Source: Edolisoma coerulescens (taxonomy: Eukaryota; Chordata; Aves; Passeriformes; Campephagidae). From it: a stretch of 64,000 bases of DNA. The notes under the pieces were generated by a model. It was not told the origin of the DNA. It saw only the letters and a program-made list of their open reading frames with translations, and ran no database searches. The DNA lies in assembly GCA_013397115.1 (NCBI GenBank), contig VWZW01001657.1, positions 1,639,413-1,703,412 on the forward strand. The letters are read 5' to 3'. Below, one piece after another: positions 1 through 12,170 of this stretch. Position 1 is the stretch's first letter. The number at the start of each line of letters is the position of its first letter. The translations under genes were made by a program, and so were the position numbers.

Positions 1-2400
1 CGAAACTAGAAATGTCCAATAGATAAAACAGGGCATGCAGTTTGGGACAGTTTACCTTCTGAATGATTCATGTTGACCCCTACATGAAATGCCAATGCAA
101 ACTTCACCGACAGAGCTTGTTCCTTTTAAGTAAGACCACTCTGGAGACTGAGAGAGGAATTTGAGGGGGGGGAAGGGGAATTTGTTGTCTAAAAATACTT
201 TCACAGATCAGTGAATATTTTAGCTTTCATAGGCACACTTACCATTATAAAATATAATAGAGCAACATTTTTTTCATGTTGTTAGTACACAAGAACTATC
301 AAGAGAATGAGAAATATTAAATAATACTAAACCAACATAAATTTTCAGGATTGGGGTAACTTTTTTTTTTCCCCCCAACAGGTAGCATGAGTTCTTTGTT
401 ATTGCACACCATTTTTAATAAAATACTTAAATACTAGGGATGGGTCTTTAAATAAGCTATAAGTTAATTTTACTTTTGCTCTGTTCAACCTTAATTTTGC
501 CCCATCTTTCATTCCTAACTTTTATGTTCTGTGCCTTCTTATGCCCTCTTTTCTTTTAATGCAAAGTATTTCCTTGAAAAGAAGTTCCATACAAGCACAC
601 AAAAGTATTCAGCTGCTTAATTTATCTTCTGACAAAATCCAACAACTCCATTCAGGATCAGAGCCCTTTTTTTGCTACTGACTAAAGAGGATGACACAGT
701 CCTTTCTCTGTGAAGGTCGTGGTTTAAGTGCCTGATTTCCTGAATACTGTATGAAAGAAGGATGATGAACTTAGCTGTTATCAGCTACTTTGTGTGACGA
801 AAGGTGCAAGATAAAGAGGAACTTCTCATGCCTGATCTCCTTTCATTATCTGTTGTGTTAAACTGCACTGAGCAGTCCCTGAGAAGCCCAATATTTAATG
901 CATTGGCTGTAGCAGCACTGGGCAATAGATTTATAAAGTGATATGGTAGACACAGTTTACTTGCTGTAAATATGTATAATGCAAAGAAACATGTCCATTT
1001 ATCACTTCTACTAGTATGAACTCCTGCAGTGCAGAAAGAAATTAAGGCAGCCATAGAAGAATGGGAAGTTTGAGCAGGAAATGTTTTCAGGGATGTATAA
1101 TCTACAATGTCTGGTTTAAGGTTATGACAATACCAGGAATCACTATGAAATGCCTAAATGCTAAAATATGGGGGTTTTAACTGTAGATAAATAGGAAAGA
1201 ACAAACCAAAACTGAATTGAAAGGTTTATTATGTCTAGATGTTTTATAAAGTTGAAATTTAAAGTGCTGAAAAAGGCAAGAGAAGAGAATGCAAGTAATC
1301 CAAGGAATAACAAGAATATTTACTCAACTAGATTAGTTTAATGGATGTTTTCTGTTGTTTTCTTACTTAAATATATATATCTCATTTTAAAAAATGTCAT
1401 GTTTGCCATATAAAATCTGCCAACTTAGTGATCTACAATTTCCTTCTAGGTTTAATGTCATTTCACTGTAATTGTTCTGTATTTTCAAACCGTTGTTTAG
1501 TTTTCTATGCTCATTAAAGACATCATTTCTTTGCTCCCAAAGGAACTAGTAAATGCTGGTTAACACACTATCACACCAGGACTTGCTAAGCAAGTTATTT
1601 TATATTTTATTCTTCCCATTCTCTTCCAAAGACATGTAAGTATACTTCACTTATTTAAAAAACTTGTCTTGGTGCTCTCACATTATTCAGTGTAAAATAT
1701 GAGAATGGCAGAACTTTCACACTGATACACTTCTGCAGAACTGACATTTGCGAAACTGTATTTATATGTTCTCTGCATTCTCCTGTCCTGTTAGTGTTAG
1801 AAAGGTGCAGGGGATCCTTTGTACTATTCCTGTCGTAAGCTATTCCCAGGCTAATTTTTGATTTCAGGAAAAAAAGAAGGTGAAACCTGACACTGTCAGA
1901 GCCTCAGTGAGAGCATATACATGGGATATAAAGGTACCTCAAAAAGAGAACTTAAAATTCTCTCACTGTCTCCTGAGGAACGTGAAAGTTATTTTATTAA
2001 TACCAATATTACCTTTTTCTTAATTATCACTATTGAAATAGTAAACTGAAATAGAAACTCTGAAATAGAATATATTCAATAAAAAAACCTGTACAAAATA
2101 AAATTAAATATATAAAATCAAATGCACTCTTTACATTGCTAATAAGATTCTGGAACTGGAATTCTCTCATCACTGAGTTCATCATACACAAGTCATCCTA
2201 ACAATGCTGCAGTCTCTCAGGTCTGATGACCTGCTTCACTTACAGAAAAACAGTCTTTTCCAGTGTTCCAAATAAACATGACTTTAAATATAATTAAGCA
2301 TACGTGGCTGTTATGTAAGAAGACATAATCCATACTAATTCATTCATGTGTTCAAATTCAAACTCCAACACATGTCTAACAATGGGCCACACAAAACTTG
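1..2400. other. AT-rich unique DNA, nothing recognised
   Basis: No gene, repeat family or clear structure is visible. There are T-runs around 361-376 and a short TA stretch near 1371-1380. Open frames are short and interrupted. Confidence 0.6.
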
Positions 2401-2790
2401 GTGTCTGTCCGTGATGCCGATTGTTACTCCTGGCATAATTAAGCTTGCCTCTGGCAATTAATCACCTTGACTGCCAACAAATAGTATATTTATCTTCATT
2501 AGCATCCTGCACGGGAGCCTTTCCTTTATGCCGTAGAGCAGGAGCTCTAAACACCCCGTTTGGCTGCCAAGGGAAGCGGATTCCATGGAAGGGACGCGGA
2601 TTCAGCCATCCCAGGGACGGGCAAAGGCGCTGCCCCTTGGGGAGGGGGGCAAGGGCAGCCCCAGCTGCGAAGGGCTGGGCTGGCACTCTGCATTAAATGT
2701 AATTCCTCCACGGCCATAGCAAACCCAAGTCTATTTAAGACTATGATTTTGCATTTTCAGCTTCCTCATATATTTTAATGAAAGACAAAC
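2401..2790. other. GC/CpG-rich patch flanked by CNE-like AT-rich sequence
   Basis: A block at about 2545-2690 has several CpGs (for example GACGCGG, GACGGGC and GGCGCTG) and GC content well above its surroundings. Homeodomain-like sites sit just upstream (ATAATTAAG, CAATTAATCACC at about 2436-2465) and MEF2/SRF-like AT sequence just downstream (CTATTTAAGAC near 2731). Short frames are open on both strands here, which is expected when GC is high, so they are not read as exons. It could be a regulatory element with an internal CpG patch. No alignment was possible. Confidence 0.3.
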
Positions 2791-2924
2791 AGAATTATGG
2801 ACAGTGCAAATTATTTTTCTCAAGTGAGAAAGAAAAGAGAGGATGCCAGACTAATTTATTTGCTTTTGTTTGCATCTCTTTTTCCATGATTATCTTAACA
2901 AATGAGTTTACTAGCAGGAATGTT

Positions 2925-3345
2925 TGGTAAAATAATGAAGCAAATATTGTTAAATATTGTGATTATTCATAGCAGAACCTATAAGTCATGTTTCTCCAAT
3001 TGGAAAAGAGAAATGTGTTGCACAACCTACGTACCCATTCAAAAAGAGCTTGAATATTCAAAAAGCTCTGCTTATGAATGAATTACATAAAAAATTATGC
3101 ATAGATATTATTCAGCAAACAGTTTGAACATATACATCAGAAAAACTAGTTTGTTTGGAAAACTTGCAAACACATAATGGAGCAAAGAAATTATTCATTA
3201 TGAATTATTTGCACAGCATCTGTCTTACTTTCTCATGTTAATTGCCTCTGCTAAACCACATTTTCACCCCCTCAGTATGTAAATTTAAATGATTTTGCAT
3301 ATTCTCTGAATATCCAGTAAATGCAAGTTTCAGTACTTTACCGCT
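2925..3345. promoter_or_regulatory. candidate conserved non-coding element
   Basis: Low-complexity-free AT-rich sequence with many homeodomain and POU-like motifs (TTATTCAT, ATTATGAATTATTTGC, TTTTGCATATTC) and no recognisable repeat. This texture resembles vertebrate developmental enhancers. The call is inference only, made without any alignment. Confidence 0.25.
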
Positions 3346-6169
3346 TACATTTTTTTTGTCTCTAATTGTACTGGAGTTTAAATAATTTCAAAATTTGACC
3401 TACCACCTTCCTGTAGATTGCAACCTTTTCCTCTAGATTCTGATTATTGCCTAAAGAGAAAAAAAAATATAAAAAAATTAAACCCATGCACACTGACTGA
3501 ATTTGTGAAAGATCTTTTAAAGTATGTGTTAATTCCCATTGCATTTATAAAAGATAGGGCTTGTTTTATAATCACAACACTTAAATGTAATTATTATAAG
3601 TCTAGGACATGACCCACAGTTGATTGGAATTAACACAGAGAATTTTACAGACTTCTCAGACCTACAGCAGACCTTCCCCTATAGGAACTGGGTGTCGTAT
3701 CACTGTATCCTTTTGTGCTTTCTAAGAGGTACCACTCTTGTGTAGAATTACTTGTTCTACAAATACAAGCTTTTACATCAGGCAGTTTGACTTCCTCTAA
3801 AAATATCTTTTTTTTTCCTCTGAATCTTGTGAAATTTTGATTCTTAGACTACTGACTAGTTTTCTCTCTAAGAAACACCATGAGAAAAAAATGTGCACGT
3901 GGTACCCTGTCTTTTCTTTGATACCACTTCATACCACCAGCAGAAATAAGGGTCTTGTTGAAAGCTGGTCTTAGGAAATTAAATGCAATTTTAACCCTTC
4001 AGGCCTGTTAACAGAAACAACCCCCTGGCAAAATCTGTCCCACTGGGTCACTGAGAATGGGCCACCCAAGAAAAGCCTCAGGATTGTCTCTCCTTTATCA
4101 GCACACACTTTGTTAGAGGCCTGCAGAGAGCACTCAGAAAGTGTCAGTACCGTGCTTAGAAGCCAAGTGCTTTGAGAAGTACAAATACACACTTTTCTAA
4201 TGACATAGAACCTTCTGTTTAGGATTCCATCCTCAATGTACCAAAAAATACATAACCCCTGAAATTATTCTTTGTTTCTATTTTATACTGAGGTTACAAA
4301 ACACTTTGTTAACAGGGGTAGCACTAAAAACATCCTTATTTATTTATTTGCTGTGGGCAGAAACCTGGCTGAATGCTTACAGAAGTGTTTTGCAACAGCC
4401 ATTAGTCCTTTGCCAAGGCACAGGAGGCAGATGTTACTGCCTGCACACCGCTACTAAAAACTCAAGTTTTCTAGCATCCTAATGGATTACAACAGCGGAA
4501 AATAAATCAGGATATGTTGTTATGAGACAGTATTTTCGCATCAATACGAAATTTCACTGATTCATGCTCTACAGGTATTTGTGGGTCATAACAGAATTTC
4601 TGTCATGAGAAGCTCCCAGTGTACCACAGAGACCTCAGTAGTATTTTCTGCTGCTGATCCATCCACCCTTCTGTTCTGTAATGCACCAGGCCAGGCTGTC
4701 AGACCACTTCTGAAATGAGCAGCACCAATAAAATTTTGGGCCTAATCTTCAGCAGCTCATTTTTTTGTGATATACCTTTAGGCTACTAAACACATCTATA
4801 GGTTTCTCCTCTGGACAGGATATGTTGTCCTGTATGCTTTAGCAGTTCAGTGAGCTGAGCTGATTCAAATGAGCCTTGAAATGTTAAATACAACTTGTAA
4901 TATCAAACGCTCTCATATCAAATAATTTTCTTCCTGTGGATCCTAGGGAGATTAAGGACTCGTGCAGCGACTGAAATGTCCACTACTTACATCAAATATC
5001 TCAGCACTGGCTATATCATTATCTGCTCATTGAAGGAATGGCTGGAAAATAAAACTGCAGCACTTTTGACTTTATTTGTAAATCAAGCATAAGGAGCATA
5101 TATCAGGTCCATATGGCAACGAGTGAATGCTAAATGTTGAGTAATTGTGTCACAGTGTGGCCAAAGCCTTCATGTACAACCTTGAGGTGATGTTTTCTTT
5201 GTAACTGGTGTAGAAATTAATTTTTGGTAAGAGTGCAAACTATATGCAGTATGGCTGCACTTCAAATTTTCCTTCCGTCTGCTTATCTCAAAGCCCAGAG
5301 AAAGAAGTTGTCTCTTCTTTATTGTTTTTCTGGTTTTGCTTTCATATCTTGCAGCAGTGTCTGTTTACAGCTTGCTTACCTTCCTTTACTTCTGAGCTGA
5401 ATTAAGATGAAGTCTGGTTTGAGTCATCCAAAATGCCTTCACCCAAACCACTCCTGTGTGTTCAGGATTGTAGAGTGGGAACTATCAAGATATTTGCTGC
5501 TTCTTTCCCATCCTTTGCTTTGCAGATGCAGAAGAGACACTTAGAGAAGGGTGCTCACTCTCCCTGACATCTTGGGCCTGGTCTGTTTGCCAGTGCAGCC
5601 CTTGTACCCTTGCAATGTGTGCAGGACACCTGTGCTGAGGCTGAGCTGGGTCTCCTGCCCTAATTCTGGCACATTCTTACTGACACACATTTTTGTTCTA
5701 GAATTAACTTAATTATCATATCATAAAGCAGGAGTATAATTTCAATCTATGCACTTCATGGTAGCCTTATAAAAACCAAATATTTTGAAAGGTAATTAAT
5801 TAGTAAGTAACTCAGTGTGAAAACTGGGAGGTTGTGTTTTCCAGGACTGGCGTTCTAACTGTAAATGCAGTCACACATAGGATCAAATGGTTGTGGAGGT
5901 GCTGTTTGAAAAACTCTGAGAATGACAATAGACTATAAGTGGACAGACCTCAGTGTAGCCAACAATTAAAAGAATTATATTAGCATATACAGAATAACGC
6001 TTTCTAAATCACGTTTATTTCAGGACCCTAGTTTCAGGAGGAAATGTAGAGTCTTGATACCACTGTGGAACAACTGTTAACTGCATAATGACAGTCACAG
6101 CACACAGAAATGAGTAGGGAGTACTTTCATGGAAAGCACATTGTCATTTTCCTTGCATTGGAAGTCAAA
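3346..6169. other. unique intergenic or intronic DNA
   Basis: No repeat family, RNA gene or credible exon seen. The open frames present are under 75 codons and carry no recognisable domain. Confidence 0.55.
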
Positions 6170-6500
6170 GGCAATTAAAACATAATTTAATTAGAGAATA
6201 TCTTATCAGCTGTAAAAAGTAAAATTGATTGATATGCAGTGTAGGGATAACTTGGCTGCTGCTATTTGTAAAGTGATGCTGAGGCTGACAAATTAGTCAC
6301 TTGGTTTTTTTATTTGATAATTTCATGTATTTTTATATTTTCCTTCACCACTGAAAGCATTTAATTAGCTAATGTTTGATTGCTCATTGTTTGGAAATGG
6401 AAAATGTTACAACTGTATTGTGATTTGAAGAGTTGTTGGCCTTGTGATTAAGCATCTTGCATGACTACATCCTGCTCTCTCATTACTAAAAATATTTATC
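6170..6500. promoter_or_regulatory. candidate conserved non-coding element
   Basis: Dense homeodomain-type sites: TTTAATTAG near 6186, AAATTAGTCAC near 6290, and a perfect 10-bp palindrome ATTAGCTAAT at 6364-6373 followed by TGTTTGATTG. No repeat family or coding potential is visible. Regulatory function is inferred from motif density only. Confidence 0.25.
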
Positions 6501-8073
6501 TGGTAATAGGATTTTTCCTATGATTATTTTTGTCTGTGTTACTGTCCAATAAGATGTTTTAGTCTCCAGCTTAAACATCACATGTAGCTGGAAACAGGTC
6601 AGCATAGCTCAGAGCAGCTCCAAATCAGTGAGCAATCTCTTCACTTGGAAGAATCTGTATCACTTACCCAAGGGGTGAGTTTGGCCATGCAAGGAAGAGC
6701 CAATCAGGAGGGATGAAAGCTGACAAACCAGCAAACCTATTTCTATTTTTAAAAAGCCACAAAACAAAAGGGATAGCCAATTTTTTTTTTTTTTAAAACA
6801 TTCCTCTTACATTCATTAAACCAGAAATTTGTTCTCAGTTGTTACTTCAGTAAGGAGTTGCAAGGTGGTTTGAGTTAATAAATACTAACAAAATATCCAG
6901 GTGTCTGTTCTTTTCTGTTAATTTTGTTCTTTAGAAGGGGAAGAGTTGATGAAATGGCTTCATGGGTTTTTTGGCTATTTCTAATATTTCTGTTCTACTA
7001 AGAGAATATCAGCAGACGAATGTCCATATGGATTCCAAATTCATGCATTACTTCCCTCAGAATGAGCACTTCCACAAGCAAATCCTAGGACACTTTCAAA
7101 GGACTGGTAAATAAATTCATTAATAAATAATTTAAATTAAAGTGGTCTTCAACACTTGACTAAAACCAGATTCCTGTGCTTTAGGGGTAGGACTGAGCTT
7201 TGTTTGTAATGCCTCTGTCCATAGAACTTCTACTGCATTTGTAGAGATTAAATGGGTAAAGAAAGAGACTAATCTTTGCTTGACTAAAATAATATCTTCA
7301 AGGTGGATTTTTTTGGTTTTTGGCTTTTTGTTTGTTTTGTTTGTTTGTGGGTGGGTTTTGTTTGTTTTTTTAAAGGTTCCAAGCCTTTTTTTTTCTTTCC
7401 AGATACAAATACATTTTTCTTGGGTCTACCAAAATCTTTTTGGAGTGTGGCAGCTGTGGTTTTTTCCTGCCAGGAAAATCTCTATAGAGGCATTTATTCC
7501 TGTGAAGCCCAGTTTTCTATGTGGGCTAACTTATTCCAAAGTGGAGACCCATAACAATGGAATATGATTAATAAGGTAATTTCTGCTTTGCTCAAGGAAG
7601 GGATATCAGTGCACTTGTACACCTTTCTATACTAGAATCAGTTTCAGAGGATAGTTTTCATATTAAATAGGTTATGAATAAGAATGGTCTCATTTAGATG
7701 CAAGAAAATATACAGAATTCTGTATAAATATTCTAACAGTCTGAGAAGGGAATATAATTTGAAGAAGTAACTCATTAGGTCTGACTTCACAGTGATACAT
7801 TTAATTAAAAAAAATAACTAAATCAATTAGTTGTTTCTCAGATTGTTGGAGACAACTGTTCTCAGGGATATCAGATGTTATATATAGATATAAAAATATG
7901 TATCATAGTAATGCAATTGCTTCTATGTGAAGTGGTGTTTAGGAGCTGGTAGAAAAAGATTATTTCATTTGAAAAGTCACACAAAAAGCTGTAAAAAACC
8001 AGCAGCATGTTACTGGAGCCTCATAAGTACACTGCTAGAGCTGTATATTAACTATACAGTCTACTGTAGTTGA
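6501..8073. other. unique DNA with poly-T and TG-rich tract
   Basis: Contains a T-run at about 6781-6794 and a T/G-rich low-complexity tract at about 7306-7372 (TTTG and TTTTG units). Frames of 83 and 95 codons over the latter are made of Phe/Val/Leu/Trp/Gly codons from the low-complexity sequence and are not a gene. Confidence 0.5.
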
Positions 8074-8160
8074 AGATGTCCCTGCTCAGGGCAGGGAGTT
8101 GGCCTAGATGGCCTTTAAAGGTCTCTTCCCACCCAAACTATTTGATGATTCTATGATTCT
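8074..8160 (+). mobile_element. CR1 LINE fragment, 3' end
   Basis: The sequence reads like the extreme 3' end of an avian CR1 retrotransposon: a CCCTGCTCAGGGCAGGG-type block, a TTGGCCTAGATGGCCTTTAAAGG block, then CCCACCCAAACT and a tail with the octamer-like repeat GATTCTATGATTCT. CR1 elements lack poly-A and end in such ATTCTATG repeats. Only about 87 bp remain, so it is a dead 5'-truncated copy in the plus orientation. Confidence 0.92.
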
Positions 8161-9959
8161 CTGAACTAATACCAGAGAGTAATTTAAAAGTTCGTGAACA
8201 AAACCACTGAGAAACCCTTTAGCTGCATCCAGAAGAGATGTTTCATGAAAAGCCATAAAGATATTAGGTCAAAAGCTTAAAGAGATAAACCAGCAATTTT
8301 TTATTTCACCAATTAAAAGCAATCAGCAAGCGATAGTTACACAGCCTAATAAAATACCTCTCATTTTTGCTGTTCATTATAAACATCTGTGTACTTCATG
8401 TACTTTGTACCGTGAATTTATTAAAAATACCTGAAAGCAGTAGGTTTGCCAGAAAGGCATGATCACCTTTAAATAAGTAACAAAATGACTTCTCAGAAGT
8501 AATGGCAGGCATGAGAAGTGTTCACAAACTGTTAGCTCCCCTCCAATTAATTTTACAAGATGCTTAAAGCTCTCATGCTCATCTGTGGAGATAAAACCTT
8601 CCCCAGTCTGTGCGTGAAGGTGCCATTGTTTTCCTTATTGCTGTTGAAAATATTGTAGGGCTGTTGAATGAGGGTGTAAAGAATTCAGAAAAAATGCCAG
8701 TTTGTGGAATTAGTTTTGTGCTTTCAGTGTACTTCACACAACTGGGGCTGGGTTCTGCCACTGCATCCACAAACGGCCTCCCCACAGGTGCTCACACCAG
8801 TGGGCTCAAGTGTCTACAGGAACAATACTATACTGTGAGGAAGAGAATAAGACTGCTAATTTAAAAGATCCAGCTGTATTTTCGAGTCTTCATTACCCTT
8901 ACAGAGAGTAAAGAGCAGCTCTAAGCCAGCCAGCAAGATAAAAGCCTCCTCTCTCCAGTTACAAGGAGATCTATAAGAGGGATATCTGCTCTTTGCTTTA
9001 TTATTTTGTGGGGTTTTTATAGGAAAGATAAGGAATACCTTAAGGAACATATTACAGGAATCAAATTTGAAGAAATAGTTTAATTTTATATATTGATGAT
9101 CAAAAATATTTTTTGTTTAGTCTAAAATTTCCCCTGGGGAAAAAAAAAGAAGAATGTGTAATGTATGTGATGTAAAGATATTTCTCCTAAATACATATTA
9201 AAGAAGAGTTGACTACAGACAAACAATAAATTTGGGAATTCAATTCTCTAACAGCCTGGAGAAGATGGCTCTTTTAAACAAAACAGAGTGATTTAATGAG
9301 CCAATGTACATCTGGGAGGCTGAAGAATGCTGGCAATGTCCACCTTGGTAGCAACAACCACAGTCCAAGTGTACGTTTGCCCAAATCTCCCCTTCCTGTT
9401 TAAAAATCCTTCTCAAATCATCTGATGCTAGCAGGAGCATGTCAGATGTTGTTATGAATTACGTAGGATAAAAAAAAAAAGATTGGGAGGAAGGCTCTGC
9501 ATGGTGACAGAATGTGTTTTGAGTATATAATGTTTCTTTTGAAAACTGCAGAACCATTTGGTTTTTACTAATGTGACCAGTGTCTTAAAAAATGGTTAAT
9601 ACTTCCTAAAAAACCCTGCAAATAAGAAACAAGGGCAGGCAGTAATATGTCTATGTTTCGATGCATATTTCACTCAGAAGAATCCCAAAGCCCAGCACAA
9701 GCACTGCTGATCATGCACTGCTGAAGACTCGAGGATAATCACTGCTACTAAAAGGAACTTGGTCCCACGCTCCCAAAGACAGGTTTCTGATAGAGTAAAA
9801 GAAATCCTCAGAAGTTCTTATACGTGATGGCAGACCTGACCAAAATGGTAATGGATTTTTGGCCAAGAAACTCAATATAAAGGCAAATAGAGAAGAACTG
9901 TGTTAGTCAAACATAAGTTATTGGGCTCAGTACAAAGTAAATGGATGAAATGACAGGAT
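8161..9959. other. unique AT-rich DNA
   Basis: Nothing recognised beyond short A-runs (about 9140-9148 and 9471-9480). The two overlapping opposite-strand frames at 8579-8864 have no recognisable domain. Confidence 0.5.
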
Positions 9960-10028
9960 ATGTAGAGAGAAGGTCAGGTTACACAATGTAATGATCCCCT
10001 TTGGCCCTCAGCAGGTGATTCTGTGAAA
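9960..10028 (+). mobile_element. old CR1 LINE 3' fragment (probable)
   Basis: The stretch AGAAGGTCAGGTTACACAA, then GATCCCCTTTGGCCCTCA, then GATTCTGTGAAA follows the order of a diverged CR1 3' end (a 'gaaggtcag..acatgatc', 'tcccttctggcc', '(aatctatga)n' pattern). It is more diverged than the other copies. It could instead be chance similarity, since the match is under 70 bp. Confidence 0.5.
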
Positions 10029-12054
10029 CCCTACTCCTGCTGCAAGTCTCTAATTCCTATACCACTATTGATTTATTTGTAAGAGACCATACACAGTAAT
10101 GATACCTGTGCATGATTACTGACAGCATTTGGCCATGAATTATGTCAGTGAAAACATGTTTAAGTCGAATTATGACTTGCATGTTTTTAATTTCATGGCA
10201 AGATCAAGGCCTAAGGAGGAGAACAGGCATATTAATTTCCTAATGGGATTGCATAAAGTGCATTTTTGTTCACTGTTTCCCACCATTGGTATTACCAGTG
10301 CAGCTTCTCTGTAGCAATAAAAGAGCTGGAACAGGAAAGTCCCAGGAGCTGTAACTGTAACATCAACAAACTGTGGGTTTTTCCAGAGACCATGAACTGG
10401 CACTGACTGTGCTGTAGGTTAACATTCACATCATGGCTCTCACTAAGGATGGACTGGTAATGTCACTGTGAATTTTGATAAAGAGAAGTCCATTAATGTG
10501 TTGACTCATGATGATTTACAGATGATCTCCATGCAAGTCAAATGAATTTTTACAAAGAAATCAAGCAGTTTCATCAAGTGTGACCACAGTTCAGGGCTCA
10601 CCTATTTCTGATTCTGGTTCCTGATGCTGTAAAATAGACATTCATTGTGTACTTCATAAAATGATGCAGTTGGCTTTTTGCTTTCAAGCAACATTAAGAA
10701 AAAAAGGAAAGTAGTAAATTACAATATAAATATCCTGGAGACCTCACTATTACAGCCTAGCAGAGCCTACTGTTCCACATATGTGCATTTTACGTTATAT
10801 GCACATTATAAAACTGGTGTCTAAAGAAATCTGTGTCATACAAACCTGTAATATCAGATATTAATTTTTGATAATAACACAATGCAACTAAAAATCCATC
10901 TGAATATACAGAAGGGAAAATCTTACATTTGTATTATGTATATCCTTCTGTTCTTATAAATATTTTGGGTTTTGAATTTTGACAGCTTTTCCTCATTATC
11001 CAGTTTTCAAAATAAAATCCTGAAGCTGTTCACCAGTATACAATACTTATTTGTATGACATTTCCTACTTTTTTTTCTATAATTAAACAAAGTATAATGA
11101 TATTTGGGGGAAAAAAAAGCCTTCAAATATATACCAGAAAACATACCATCCCCTTACTAAAATAAAGTCAGGAGAACTGGTTTTACTTTCTAAATACTTA
11201 TGGTCTCCTATAACAAATATCCATGTTCAATTGCATTAATGTCATTATTTGAGCCAGAAGTATTGCTTTAGCAGGCAATCTGTCCAATAACATTTGCAAA
11301 CATCCCATAAAGGGGATTTTGGTTAAGAGAAAGTGTTTGCTATACATATTTTACTGCTACTCTATCAGTTTATGGTTTGTTATTCTTAGAATGGTATTTG
11401 CTTTGCTTAGTCTTCGCCTATTTGCTGTTCATTAGTTAAAGCAAATAACAAATTGGAGTCATGTGATAATGTCAAAGCTGGCTGACAGGATAAGTAAAAT
11501 TATATAAATGACCACTGAGGCATGAATTGTAAATAACTATCAAACATAAATACACAGTTAATGTATGAATATAGGTTACATTTGTGTCAAATTGCACCAA
11601 AATACTCACACAAAAGACTCCGTGAAATCAATTTAATAGGAATTTTAGAAGTTTACCAATATGTTACCCCAACAAAAAGTACAATTGAAAAAATAGTTAT
11701 TTTCTGTTGGCATATTCTAAATAACTCCATGTTGCAGTAAAAACTCATTTAAGTATTCTAACATTTAGTAAATGGACTAAACAGTGTTTCCAAATGACTG
11801 GTCAATAGCCTGTCATTCTGTTTACTTGGCATTTCTACAGGATTGCTCAGATATTTTATTCATATTTTGAAAGTTGAAAGTGGTAACTATGTGACTGGAT
11901 AAAATCCTATAGATTAAAAACCATACAGATTAAGCATTTAAAGGTTTAGTTTCATAGTTTAATAAGTCTTTACAATTATACTAGCAATGAAAATAGGCAA
12001 GGTAAGGCTTGTTTCTGAAAGAGTAGCTTCAGTTACACCAGCAAACATTTGATT
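10029..12054. other. unique AT-rich DNA with a CNE-like stretch
   Basis: The stretch at about 11385-11560 has CNE-like texture: TTCATTAGTTAAAGC, a TGTCAAAGCTGGCTGACAGG inverted pair of MEIS/TGIF-type TGTCA/TGACA sites, and no repeat similarity. The rest shows nothing recognisable. Confidence 0.35.
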
Positions 12055-12170
12055 AAGAAGTTGAGGAGTGTGTCAGAGGCTTTAGAGAAGTCCAGATAAA
12101 TGTCATCTGTAGCCCTTCCCTTGTCTGCTGATGTACTTACTCTACCAGAGACGCTCAGGACAATTCTTCT
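12055..12170 (-). mobile_element. CR1 LINE fragment, reverse-transcriptase region
   Basis: Read on the plus strand, GAGGCTTTAGAGAAGTCCAG, then ATAAATGTCATCTGTAGCCC, then TTCCCTTGTC corresponds to the antisense of the reverse-transcriptase part of CR1 ORF2, where a 'gctttgctgaagtccaggtag..acatc..gcccttccctcatcca' block is common in bird genomes. The copy is internal, short and diverged, so it is an old dead insertion in minus orientation. Boundaries are approximate. Confidence 0.65.

Noticed and set aside
7280..7567. 95- and 83-codon frames rich in Phe/Val/Leu
   Set aside because: Produced by a T/G-rich low-complexity tract.
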